DNA of 64,000 nucleotides from Isoetes taiwanensis (lineage: Eukaryota > Streptophyta > Lycopodiopsida > Isoetales > Isoetaceae), in NCBI GenBank assembly GCA_021234155.1, contig JAJEKV010000004.1, positions 4,032,109 to 4,096,108 of the forward strand, given 5' to 3'. The position numbers were made by a program, and so were the translations under genes. The notes beneath the pieces are model-generated. The model was not told the origin of the DNA and made no database searches. It was given only the letters and a program-made list of their open reading frames with translations. This document shows positions 45,911 to 57,121 of the stretch, in pieces; position 1 is the stretch's first letter, and each line of letters starts with the position of its first letter.

Positions 45911-47445
45911 ATGGAGTCAGAATTGAATGCCACTGGTTACACGATGAAATCTCTCCTCAAACAAGAGATTGTGCCCCATGAAGATCTAAAGAAGCTTTGG
46001 GGTGACAGAGTTCCAAATAAATCTGGCTACAGGTATTTTCCCCCAAATGTTTGTTCAAACTGAAAAATTAAGGCATATGTTTTCTTGTACAGGTTGAAGA
46101 ATCTGAGCAATGAACAATACAAAGAGTTCATGCAAATTTACAAAAGAATTACAGGGAAGCCACATACATGGGGTGGAATGGCTCCTGGAACCTGGGCAGT
46201 GGCTTATTATCTGCATATAAAGGGGGAGGCTGTTAATTGGAAGAGCTTCTCGGATTATTATAAAACTCCCGATGAGAAAGCAGAGGCCAGTTCTTCTAGA
46301 CCCAAGAGAAAGCATAGGCAAATCCAACCTGACCAGGAGGAAAATAGTAAAAGTGACAGGGATGATGAAGATGATAGGGAAAAAACCAAATCAGGTTCCT
46401 CTAGACCACACATTCAATCTAAACTCACAATCAAAACAGAAAAGCAGAGCAATGTTCTGACGCCAAAACATGCCATTGCAGGTATGTTCAATTATTAGTT
46501 GTGTTACAACAGAAAAAATCTCAAGCTTGACCTAGATTGTTTCTATCAACACAGAAAAGGTAAGCTCAAATCCACTTCAAGAATCAGGTATGTCTACTAC
46601 CATTTTGCACCATGTTGGCTGTATTGTCATGTTGTGTCTCTATGATGCCATCTGTGGAGCATTTCGTGGAATGGATGCCAGAATGATAGATGAGGTATGT
46701 GTGGTCTGGTGAGTGGTGAGTTGTTGGCATCCACCATGTCCCACACCACACCCCACCATCTCCCACCACCACACTCCACCATGTCCCACACCACACCCCT
46801 CCACCACACTCCACCACCACCACACCACACCACCGGACTCCACCATGTCCCACACCACACCCCCCTCCACCACCACCACACTCCACCACCACCACACCAC
46901 ACCACCACACTCCACCATGTCCCACACCACAATCCACCACCACACCCACCACACCACCACCAAACCCCACCACCACACCCCACCCACCACCACCACCACC
47001 ACACCCCACCACCACACTCCACCATGTCCCACACCACACTCCACCACATACTCCACCACCACCCACACACCCCACCACCACCCCCCCCCCCCTCCCTCCC
47101 ACCACCACCACCACCACCCCCCCGCACAATGTTCCACCATTCCTTGCTACCACCTGTTGGCTCGCATTCTGGAGCCAACATAGACATAGTTAGATTTAGT
47201 TCAATTGCATTTTCTATCTTAATATGATCATGTGGCTTTTAGGTGCAGTTGCAAGTGAGTTTGTTGAAGAATTAGTGGGCAACCATCATAGCATTAAGTG
47301 CAGCAAAAACCACAGTTCAGAACGGTTCGGCCACAGGAAATCAAGGTTCAGCAACTTAGAATTTACACAAGGGGAAGGTTATATCAGGACGGAAGGTAAT
47401 GGCCCAAGAGGTATTGCTCATGACATGGTAAGACATGGTGTATAA
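45911..47445 (+). CDS. Three-exon gene of unknown function, 237 aa
   Basis: Exons 45911-46032, 46093-46481 and 47243-47445 join in phase (122+389+203 = 714 bases). Donors GTATTT and GTATGT and acceptors TACAG and TTTAG fit. The protein starts MESELNATGYTMKSLLKQ, has a Trp/Tyr-rich middle (KNLSNEQYKEFMQIYKRITG, then HTWGGMAPGTWAVAYYLHIK) near residues 42-85, followed by a long basic/acidic low-complexity tail with KRKHRQIQ and SKSDRDDEDD, suggesting a nuclear protein. No family recognised. Intron 2 (46482-47242) contains a CAC-rich minisatellite. No TATA box is obvious. Could be a domesticated element protein; perfect phase across two introns argues against random frames. Confidence 0.6.
46730..47125. 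repeat. CAC-rich minisatellite in intron 2
   Basis: Degenerate CCACCA/CCACA repeats with a higher-order unit tccaccatgtcccacaccac seen about five times (near 46729, 46775, 46838, 46911 and 47019). The strand is almost free of G, hence all frames lack stops. Confidence 0.9.
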
Positions 47446-48055
47446 ACTAGAAAATGTCAACCGTACTTGTTTTGTCATCCTCCCAGCTATTCTGCCATGT
47501 TTTCTTTCTACTTGTTTATCCCTCGCCAATTTTATGCCATACCATGCTGACTCCCTAGTCCTTCTACTTGTTTTATCACGCACCAGTCTTTATGCCATAC
47601 CATGATGTCCATTTTCTCCTTGCCGTTACTCTGAAATCCATTTGCCTTATCAAGACCTGCTACACTATTGTCTATTCTATAATATGCCGATCATTAAATT
47701 GCTAGCACCGAGCTCTCTGGTCACATTGCATGGTCACAATGCATGAAATAAGCATGAGCAAATCTATCCATCCATTATTGCAAGTGCCCTTAGAAACATA
47801 ATCTAGTTTATCACAGCCCATCTTGATCTTTGGACAAAATCGTGATGCACCAAAGACCAAAAAAGCTTAAATCTGCCATTTTATGCCCAAGTTGTTAAGC
47901 CTAGTATTTTTGTCTATATTTGTGCTAAGGTTATGCATTGGCATAAAATTCGTCACCAGCCTTAAGCCAAAAAATTTGCAATAAGAAAAAACCCTATAGC
48001 TGGTCTCGGCCACAACCCTATCCAAACCACCATTGTTTCTGCACCATAGTCTGCC
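47446..48055. other. Intergenic DNA
   Basis: 3' flank of the three-exon gene. Two related words ctacttgttttatcac/cttgttttgtcatcc and atgccataccatg recur (47463-47605). No gene recognised. Confidence 0.4.
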
Positions 48056-48253
48056 ATGTCGGAGTATCCAAATAGCAGTTTCGAAGCCATGGAAGCAATT
48101 GTCGGTGCCGACTCCAGAGAACAAGGATGCGGTGCCGAATCCAAAGAACCAGGAGCTGATTTGGATTGGAAAGTTTTGGGCGGCAAAGCAGATAAGAAGA
48201 GAGGTATTGCCAGATTCTGGATTGCGCTGGGAGAACTCCAAGTAGCCATATAA
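48056..48253 (+). CDS. Hypothetical small protein or first exon
   Basis: A 65-codon frame, MSEYPNSSFEAMEAIVGADS..., rich in Glu and Ala. A possible donor (GAGAG|GTATTG) near 48205 would make it the first exon of a longer gene. No family recognised; could be chance. Confidence 0.3.
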   Translation: MSEYPNSSFEAMEAIVGADSREQGCGAESKEPGADLDWKVLGGKADKKRGIARFWIALGELQVAI

Positions 48254-48491
48254 AATTTCTGAGAAAAAGAGGATGCCGAAACTTGAAGTTAGGATGCTGA
48301 ACGTTGCTGGAAGTTGCAGAATTATTAGTCCATACTATCTAAAATTTGCCTTGTTATAAAAATCTGATGCAGAAGTTGTTAATCAGTGGCTGATACACTG
48401 TGGTCAGATAAGTTGCTGTAACACTTATTCTATTTGAATTCAACTGAAAAGCCAAAAGGAGCAGGCCCTTACACATCAAGAGGGATTTAAA

Positions 48492-50815
48492 ATGTTGCTG
48501 GAAGAACTCAAAAGCATGAAAGAAGCTGTGAATAAAAAAGAGTTGGTGTGCAAGAATTGCTTAAAAGTTGGACATGATGAGGCCAGGTGTTTCAGGAAGC
48601 CTTGCCCAAAATGTGGGAAATCAGGTCATTTTGGAAAAGACTGCCCAGTATGTACTTATTGCAACCAGGACCATGATGTTCAATTTTGCCATGTCAAGCC
48701 ATATGATATCTCGTTAGGAATTAATCGGGTTGTTGGCAAGAGCAAGGTCATTGGAAAAGCGAGCTCATGTCTGATTGAGTTAAGCGAATCAGAATGTGAA
48801 TCTGTTTTAGCAGTGACCAGGCACCAAGTCAAGGGCAGAGATGAACAGCCAAGGATTCGAGAAGAAAGAATGCAAACACATGAATCTAAAAATTTTAAGG
48901 TACCTTCTGATGTAGAAAAGCAAGTTAGGTTTCCAGAGCCTCCTGCAACACATAGGGAAGAGCCTATCACTCGTGGCCATATTCAGGTGGAGCAGTTGTT
49001 AAAAAATACAAAGGTGTCCATTGATTTGTTAACATTGTTCAGAGAAGCGCCAGCTTATAGACAAGGATTTCTCAGGCTTGTTGAGCCTCCAGGAGTTCAT
49101 ACAAACACCTTACTGGTGCAAGAAGGGAAAATAGAAGATCCTGGCGTAATCACATGTGTTGCACAAATTGGAGATCATGATTTGACCCAAGTGATTGTAG
49201 ATGGAGGGTCAGGTGTAAATGTAATGCCGTATCATGTCATGATGAGGTTAGGCCTAAAAATTACTGCTACCACACCATTAATAATCAGGGGGTTTAACCA
49301 CCAAGCAGTTTGTCCTTTCGGAATGATTGAAGATGTTAGACTCATTATAGAAGGTGTTATAGCACATGTTGACTTTTTAGTGGTATCAATACCTGAAGGA
49401 CGGGGTTCAAATGCTTATGATTTGTTGTTGGGAAGGACATGGTTGAAGGCTGTAGATGCAAAAACGTCTTGGGGGGAAGGCAAGTGTACAATCACAGATG
49501 GGCATAGGACTGCAGTCCTGTACACAAGGTCAAATGGTATGGATCAGGAGCCTGCAATTAATTACATGGAAGTGTTGCAGCCCACAGGCCTTGGGTCTTA
49601 TATGTTGACTGATAATGCCTTGGAATATGACCATGTCGCAGGAACATCAGCGCAAATATGTTTGCAAATTGATTCTAAACCATCCATGGATGCTACTATG
49701 TGGTTTGACGGTGGAGTTTCAAGGAAATTGGGGGTATCAGCTATTGGAATAGTGATTAAATCTCAAGCAGGTAATGTACTGGCAGAGAAAGGAGAACTGA
49801 TATCATTTTGTTCTAACAATATGTCCGAGTACATTGCATTACTTACAGGCTTGCATATGGCTCATGAACTTGGACTGAACAGGCTGCAAGTATACGGGGA
49901 TTCCGAGCTAATATGTAAACAGGTAAATCAGCAATACAAAGTCAAAAGCCATCAACTAGAACCTATTTATGAACAGGTGATACAAATATTGAAGCTATTT
50001 AACTATGTTGATGTGAAACATATTCCACGAAAAGAGAATGAGGAGGCTGATGCATTATGTAAGCAAGCTATTATGGCAGCTCTTTCAGAAGGGTGTTTGC
50101 TTGAAGAAGAAAGTTCTGATATCATACAAGATTTTTGTGAAATTTTTGCAGTCTCCACAGAATGTCGGGGCAGTAAAAGGGAGATCAATATTTTAAAAAA
50201 TGGAATTTCAAGGTCATTATTTGTAGGAGATGACGTGAGTAACCAAGAGGCGGAGGAATTGCAGAAATTGTTTCAAACCTATGGTGAGTGTTTCGCTTGG
50301 GAGTACAAGGAGCTTAAAGGGATATCTCCTGATGTAGCAGAGTTCCATATCAGATTGAAGGAGGATGCAAAACCCGTTCAGCATAAGTTAAGAAGAATAA
50401 ATCCTTTGCTGGTGCAACTCGTCAAGGATGAAATAGGTAAACTTTGTGAGGTTGGGTTTATATTTTCCATTGAGAACCCATCCTGGGTATCTGCTATAGT
50501 CCCATTGAAGAAGAGAAATGGCAACATTAGGGTGTGCGTGGATTACTCAGATTTAAATAAAGCTACCCTACGAGACCCCTTTCCTCTTCCATTCCAGGAT
50601 GAAATATTATATGCTGCAGCAGGCCAAGAAGTGTTCTCATTCATGGACGGATTCAGTGGATTTAACCAGATACAGGTTGCTGCGGAAGATAAGGCAAAAA
50701 CAGCATTTGTAACCCCATGGGGGGTGTACGCCATGAATGTCATGCCATGCGGATTAATGAATGCCCCTGCTACCTTTCAACGCGCAATGATGGTGGCTTA
50801 TGAACAAATGTTGGG
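48492..50815 (+). pseudogene. Ty3/gypsy-type polyprotein: zinc knuckles, protease, RNase H, RT
   Basis: One long open frame. Residues about 20-33 and 38-51 are CCHC knuckles (CKNCLKVGHDEARC, CPKCGKSGHFGKDC), with a third Cys/His cluster after them. Residues about 230-320 are a retropepsin-like domain with VDGGSGVNVMP, Gly replacing the usual Thr/Ser. Residues about 400-530 are an RNase H of the archaeal/plant type (WFDGGVSRKLG, NNMSEYIALLTGL, VYGDSELICKQV, IPRKENEEADAL) with its D-E-D-D residues. Residues about 614-774 are RT fingers and palm ([52 protein letters not shown]). The frame leaves homology at about 50815, before the YxDD box. RNase H before RT is not the usual gypsy order. Gag N-terminus, LTRs and integrase are missing. 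Confidence 0.85.
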
Positions 50816-52674
50816 GAAACGTGGTTGTGTTATTGGATTGTGGCTCTCCTGACATGTTCATATCTTCTAAGTTGGTGGAAGAACTGCACCTACCTTGTGT
50901 AAAGACTAATAAGTACAAGGTAGATGGGCCTTTTGTGAATGATTCTCAGGTGGAGGATCGTAAAGCTGTTGGGGTACCCCTGTGTATTCAAGGATATCAG
51001 GAAAAGCTTGATTTTGACCTCTTAGATATTGGCCGTTATGATGTGGTGCTGGGGATAACATGTTTGCAGCGGGTTAAGCCTACTGCAATAGATTGGAACA
51101 CTCACCAGGTGACGCTGAAGCACGATGGACGGGAGATCTATCTGCAGGGGAGTCCTTTGACGGGAGCTTCCAAGATCGTGTCGTCGCTTCAGGTCAAGAA
51201 ACTGGTACGTAAATCTTCCAATCAATGTTTTCTTCTATTTATTGATGAATGTTATCCTGCTGTTGAATATTGTCATATGAGTGCTGATAGTGAGGTCATA
51301 GAGAATTCAAAAGGCCAAAAAGAGTTGCAGGATCTGTTGAGTGAATTTCAGGATGTGTTCCCTGAGGAACTGCCTGAAGGCCTTCCACCTAGTAGAGAGA
51401 TTGAACATGAGATTGATTTAGAGTTTGGATCCAAACCTGTGTTTCGTAGCCCTTATAGATTGTCCATATTGGAACAAGAGGAGGTAAAGAAGCAGGTTCA
51501 TGAGCTATTAGCCAAAGGGTTTGTGAGGCCTAGCAAATCCCCTTATGGTGCTCCTGTCATTCTAGTCAAGAAAAAGGACGGATCAATGTGGATGTGCATT
51601 GATTATCGTGCCTTGAATAAGATCATGATCAAGAATAGGTACCCTTTGCCTAGAATTGACGAGATTATGGATAGATTAACAGGAGCTAAATATTTTTCTA
51701 AGTTGGATTTGCGCAGTGGTTATCACCAGATAAGGGTGAAGGAGTCGGATGTACATAAGACTGCCTTCAGGACCACTTTTGGTCATTTTGAGTTTTTGGT
51801 GATGCCTTTTGGACTAACGAATGCTCCTGCTACTTTTTCCAGAATGATGAATGAGGTTTTTGCAGGATGTCTTGATACTTTTGTTGAAGTATTTTTAGAT
51901 GATATCCTGGTATATAGTAAAACCTTGGATGAGCATTTGAATCATTTGCGTTCTGTGCTAACTTTGCTCAGACAGCATAAGTTGTATGCAAAAATGTCGA
52001 AGTGTGAATTTTTGAAAGCACAGGTGGAATATTTGGGCCACATTGTATCTGCTGAAGGTGTAGCTGTGGATCCCAAGAAAACGGAGGCAATTCAGTCTTG
52101 GCCGGTGCCAAAGAATGTATCTGAGTTGCGTAGTTTCTTGGGATTGTCCAGTTATTATCGCAGATTTGTCTGGAAGTTTGCCAAGATTGCAGCTGCTTTG
52201 ACTATGTTGCTAAAAACTAATGTCCAGTGGCAATGGACAGTGAAGCAGCAGCAGGCAATGGATATGCTGAAGAGGTTGCTGACCTCAGCGCCTATTCTGT
52301 TGATTCCAGACATGAGTAAACCTTATGAGGTTTACATGGATGCATGTGGTTATGCCATTGGTGGTGTTCTCATGTAGGATGGTAGGGTGGTGGCGTATGA
52401 AAGTCGCCAACTCAATGCTGCTGAGAAGAACTATTCCACCTATGAGCAGGAGTTACTGGCGATGGTTCATGCGCTCAAAGTCTGGAAACATTATCTTTGC
52501 AATAAGTGTGAGTTTCTGGTCTATACCGATCATAAACCGTTGAAATTCCTGCAAAGCCAGGCCGAGGTAAGTCCAAGGCAAGCAAGATGGTTGGACTTTC
52601 TTTCTCAATTTCATTTTCATGTTGAACATCTTCCCAGGAAAAAGAACCCTGTTGCTGATGCTCTCGGGAAGTAA
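50816..52674 (+). pseudogene. Second Ty3/gypsy pol: protease, RT, RNase H
   Basis: Directly after the first element a retropepsin of another gypsy type begins ([20 protein letters not shown]), then RT from about 51370 ([69 protein letters not shown] as FLDD instead of the common Y[IV]DD), the connection [15 protein letters not shown], and RNase H ([15 protein letters not shown]). A TAG stop at 52375 interrupts RNase H, which continues in frame (VVAYESRQLNAAEKNYSTYE, VYTDHKPLKFL, HLPRKKNPVADAL) to a second stop at 52672. No integrase follows. Similar to chromovirus-type pol; one nonsense mutation and lost flanks make it dead. Confidence 0.9.
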
Positions 52675-53342
52675 ATGTGATGGTTCAATGTGAAATTGCT
52701 TTGGTGTCACAGATTAAGCAAGCATATGACTTGGATGCCTATATTTTGAGTATGCAGCATATGGCGGGTTGTGTCTGCTTGGCAGATGCTATGGTGCGTG
52801 TGGTGGATTCCATATGTGTGTTCTTGCAGTCCGTCAGTCATTGCTTCGTGTTGACACTATGCATGTTGCTAACACGTGGAAGCTTGTGCAGGCTGTTTGA
52901 TAGCTGGCGGAGCGTACGTGTGCATGTAGTTATCTTGTGTTGTCATTTTGTTATCTGTATACGTGGCTTTCATGTATATAGCCTCGTGGGAGGCAGTACT
53001 TGTTCTGTGTACTCTGATGGTTTGATGTGAATACAAATCGAAATTTTTGGTACTAAAATTTTGGTTCGTAACATACTACCTCTTTTGTTGTCACTCCATC
53101 TGCCTCTCATATCATGAATAAGTATGAGAATTTGCATGGAAGGGTGGAGCAGAGAGGAGGCTCTCCCTTGCCACTTACTCAACAAAATAATTGGGGGGAG
53201 GAGGGGGGGGGGAAGGGAGGGATTGGAGCAGAGAAGAGGCTCTCCCTCACCAAATGCTAACCAAAAAAGTGGAAGGGTAGAACAGAAATTTCCAAGATGA
53301 AATGGGCTAATTTCCGTTCAAAATTATGCGAGGTGGACATAA
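52675..53342. other. Post-pol flank
   Basis: A short out-of-frame continuation (CEIALVSQIKQAYDLDAY) resembles the linker before integrase, so a deletion or frameshift removed the integrase. G- and T-rich DNA follows with a G run near 53200. No LTR border could be set. Confidence 0.5.
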
Positions 53343-54890
53343 TTGACGCTGGCTCTATTGATATGGAGGTGGAACGTAATATCTAGGGCACATGAATCTT
53401 TTGTCTTGGAATGTGAAGAGAGTAGCTTCTTCTCCAAAGTAAAAGGAGTAGGTTATCTCTCTACATGTCTAAGTTTTTTACTACCTTTTGCTTTCTTCAT
53501 GAGCATAAATGCCGATGTATACAAAGTAGTTAATGTGTTTGGACATGACTATAATATCTTGGTGTCTGCTGCTTACGCATCTAAGGCTGGTGTGCTTGCT
53601 GCATGGAAGTCCTCTGTGAATGTCACTTTTACTCAAATAGATAGGTTCAGACAGTGGATAATAATCAAGTGGAAAGATAAGAGCCAAGAATGGTTGTGTA
53701 TGCCAATAATAGCCCTCGTCAACCTGGTGCTGTATAGGCAATTGCGAGGAGTAAAATTCTTTAGATTATCTAGAATGTCGCATAGATGCTGATTGGAGAC
53801 TTCAATATGGTTGAGTTGGAAAGAGGCAGAAGCATTCGAGGATCTAAAATGGCGCAAGGGTCCAGATTATGGAGGTTTATGTGGTTGGACAGGAGTTGGC
53901 AGAGCTTAGGCAAGGCATGATGATAGAGGATATTTTAATACTTATACAACTACTTTGCTAGCAAATTTTCATCATTTGAATGTTCTCGATAGCTCTATGT
54001 TTGATCATAATCCACAACTCCTATTTAATGATTTGGCTAATCGTTATAGACCAATCAGATCTTACTTTAAGCTTAATGTCAAGTACTTGGAGGATGATGA
54101 ATACAAGGTTGACTATAATCAGATTTGGTCTTAGGCCTTCTCATTCTATAGGGGGCATGTGTGTGATAGTTGCAGCATTGTCCATAGTGAAGTCATTTGC
54201 AAAAGAATGGGGGAGAGTTAGAGTTATTGAAGCTATAAGACTATCGATTTCATTGTATAAAAAATTAGAGCTACTCTTGCTCGTGCCTCTACCAGTGAAG
54301 TTAGAGAAAAGGAGTTACTATCTTAGATCAAGGCTATAAAAACTGTGGAAGTTACTGAAGCCAAGGTGAAGGCAGGGCTGCAGTGGTTCATGGATGGAGA
54401 TAGATGTACATGCTCTTGCAAGAAGGAAACTCGCTACTTCTATACATTCTTTGGTGTTGCCAGATGGATTCCTTATCTCTGAACCTATGCATCTTAAGCA
54501 GTATCTTCATCACCATTTTTCTTTGTTCTTTGCGTGACATCCATTGCCCTTTCAAGAGGGCATGCAATTTGCTGTATTGACTAAGGTATGTCTTATTATT
54601 TCTGAAGAGCAGAGGCTGCTCCTTGAGTCCAACATTGTGAAGGAAGATTTAATCGTAGTTGTGGCTCTTGTAAAAAGGAACAAATATCATAGTCTAGATG
54701 GATCCCTATTGAACTCTTTCACAAGTGCTGGGATTGGGAGGAGAATAATGTATATGATGCTTTCTGTGAATTCTAGAGATTTGATAAGATTTTGAACGCG
54801 GGTTGTGTCTCTTTTATTCCAAAGACAAGGAACCGAAATTTATTTCTGACTGGCGACCTATTGTAAAATATTTATATCATAATCTTGATA
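53343..54890 (+). pseudogene. L1-type LINE, endonuclease to early RT
   Basis: Plus-strand blocks: GVLAAWKSSVNVTFTQIDRF and WLCMPI (endonuclease core, 53595-53710), a DFNMVELERG block near 53795, then the linker (LVEVREKELLSQIKAI-like, 54290-54345; GLQWFMDGDRC near 54376) and finally RT N-terminal blocks (FHKCWDWEENNVYDAF near 54715, GCVSFIPKTRNRN near 54800, a WRPI-like GDLL). The order matches plant L1. Several stops and frameshifts. The sequence ends before the RT palm. Confidence 0.7.
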
Positions 54891-55180
54891 ATTAACTGTA
54901 GGCTGGAAGTTCAAGCTGAAGTTGAAGTTGACTATGAATTTGAGTAGAAAGAAAGGTCGTTTGACATATACAAATCCCAAGGTCACATTACCATAGGATA
55001 TATATGGTATTTGATATGAATATGGTAGCTCAGGGGAGTGGTCTTTGTTAGTCATGGTGGACTAGCATGGGTGCGCAAGTTTGGCAAATTATTGGCAAAG
55101 CAGGGCAATTAAATGGCAAGGAAACCTTACAATACCTATGGTTTAGATAACATATCTTTTAAGAGAAGTTATTATTACCA
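54891..55180. other. Spacer
   Basis: Decayed DNA between the L1 piece and the LTR; no feature recognised. Confidence 0.4.
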
Positions 55181-55929
55181 TGTTAAAGGTTATAGTAAGA
55201 TAAACAATAGAGCTATAAATCGTTTTATGGTTAAAAGGGAATGGGAGATCTTTAAGGAGCAGACCTGATAAGGACGACTACAGAAACTATTGAAGGCTAT
55301 AGTAACTTAAGGACAACAGCAACCATTATGGGATGACTATACAATAACGTCAGGACTAACAAACTCGACAATTGAGGAGACGACCGCATCGAACCTGCTT
55401 CAATTAGTCTTTAACGGCTAACAAGTACCCGAAATGGCCAATCCATATAGCTTGTAGATCCCTCCTGAATAACCAGTGATCCAATTCTGACTCCATTAGA
55501 ATCCTGCCTTAATCCTTACCTGGAATAAAAAACTATGTTTGATAATTTGCCAATGCCTATTGCCTTGCCATAAATGGCCAATTTAGCATCGAGTGACCCG
55601 GTTGGACAGTGAACTACCATGAATTGATTATCTGGATGGATTTTCTCTAGTTTAGGTAAACTTGAGTTTGATTACAAGAGTTATTGGTGTAACTTCTGAC
55701 ATGAAGGATTCCTAAGCTGGTTTTGAAGGAATGACCAACATCTCTTGGTTATTTGAGTAAGATAAGTTACTTGTCTTTCATACTGCAAGTTGAGATTATT
55801 TATTACTGTTAATAGTTTAATTGTGGAATTGTAGCAGTTTTAGACCTTAGACCTTGTTGTATCTGAAAAAGTCCCACAATAAGGCTTCTGAGATTTAAAA
55901 GATTTGGGTCATAGGTGTGATCCGTAACA
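55181..55929 (+). repeat. LTR, 749 bp
   Basis: Begins TGTTA and ends TAACA, a perfect 5-bp inverted terminus of LTR type. It is followed after one base by a primer-binding site, so it is the 5' LTR of an element in plus orientation. Only this LTR was found. Confidence 0.7.
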
Positions 55930-55930
55930 A

Positions 55931-55943
55931 TTGATATCAGAGC
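55931..55943 (+). promoter_or_regulatory. tRNA-iMet primer-binding site
   Basis: TTGATATCAGAGC differs by one base from the TGGTATCAGAGC complement of the initiator tRNA-Met 3' end used by many plant LTR elements. Confidence 0.75.
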
Positions 55944-56065
55944 CTCGCTATTCTTGATGTTTGCAAGTCTTTTAGTTGGTGCTAGAGATTGCAAACTAGA
56001 ATAGAAATACTTATCCTGAGAACCCAAATGATCTTCTTACTATATTTAACTTCTTGAATTATCCT

Positions 56066-56335
56066 AATCAATCTGATCCTATCTAGATTAGTCCTTGAAG
56101 ATCTATACAGTGAAATTCTTTGTTGCAGGAATATTGATATAAATCATTAGACGTAGGTGATTTGGAATAAGCAGCATGAACTGAGATTAGTCTACCTTAT
56201 CAATCCATTTCGTTTTGCCAAATTCTAATCAATCTGGTCCTATCTAGTGAATATCTGTATGATGAAATTCTTTGTTGCAGGAAATATCGATATAAATTAT
56301 TAGGTGTAGATGATTTGGAATATATAGCACAATAA
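56066..56335. repeat. Tandem duplication after the primer-binding site
   Basis: Two copies about 162 bp apart of a unit with gaaattctttgttgcagg, atataaatNattag and gatgatttggaata. They lie in the leader of the LTR element. Confidence 0.8.
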
Positions 56336-56475
56336 CGGGGGGTTTCCTTTGTGTTTTGGGTATGCTTTTCAATGTGGTTCTGCTATGATTTGGTTGATGT
56401 ATTTGTTTGATTGTACTAAATAGTATTTCTAGAGTGCACCTTTTCTTGGCCGTTGATTTTCAAAAAAAAAAAAAA
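56330..56475. repeat. Dispersed repeat shared with 23520
   Basis: ggggggtttcctttgtgttt and tctagagtgcacctttt match 23520-23660 with substitutions. Ends in a poly(A) run of 13 at 56461. Confidence 0.65.
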
Positions 56476-57121
56476 CAAGGAGATTGTGTGGTTGTATGTG
56501 AATATTAGATAAAAGCTGAAAAATGAGAGATTGTGTGGTTGTATATGAATATTAGATAAAGGCTTGGCTGATTTGGTGATGGCGCAGCTCACTGGGGCTA
56601 GGGTTTTGGTGTTGCTTCAATTTCATATGTCTCCCTCCTCGGGTGTCCATTTCGAGCGATTTTTTGTGCTTTGGAAAGCCCTTGCAGTAAGCTTTCTAAG
56701 AGTGTATGGATCAGATAATTTTCTCTCTACTTCAGCCTGAGAATTGGGATCATCTATTTCGGCCTCCATGGTTACAGTAAGTTTTGGCGTTGCTTCAATC
56801 TCAGATATCTTCCATCTCGAGTGTTCCTTTTGAGCGATTTTTGGTGCAATATTTATTTTATTAGATGCTTTGTGTACATCTCGGTGCTTTGCAGTTTCTA
56901 ACCAAGAATGAAGGATTATAAAATACAAGAATTTAGCGCTGGCGGAGCCAGTGCCGTTTTCATAGTGGGAGTTGGGTATAGATATGAGTTTGAAGGCGTT
57001 GTGCATAAGAATTATGTAGTCCCCTAGTCCAAATTTTGTGGTGCACCTTGAATGCTTAGCCTAGGGACATTAATGGTAAATAACACATTTTATATCATAT
57101 GGTCAAATGCTTTTATTGTAG
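56476..57121. other. Spacer with weak minus-strand frame
   Basis: A 127-codon minus-strand frame (56623-57006) shows no recognised motif. Part of the sequence repeats internally (gttgcttcaatttcatatgtc/gttgcttcaatctcagatatc), so it is not accepted as a gene. Confidence 0.35.

Noticed and set aside
46584-47227. Several long open frames on both strands, rich in His/Pro/Thr or Gly/Val/Trp
   Set aside because: They arise from the CAC-rich minisatellite, which lacks stops in every frame; the DNA lies in an intron of the three-exon gene.
47867-48249. Minus-strand frames opposite 48056-48253
   Set aside because: No recognisable domain; overlap with a better plus-strand frame.
56623-57006. Minus-strand gene of 127 codons
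   Set aside because: No motif, internal sequence repetition and no neighbouring exon structure.
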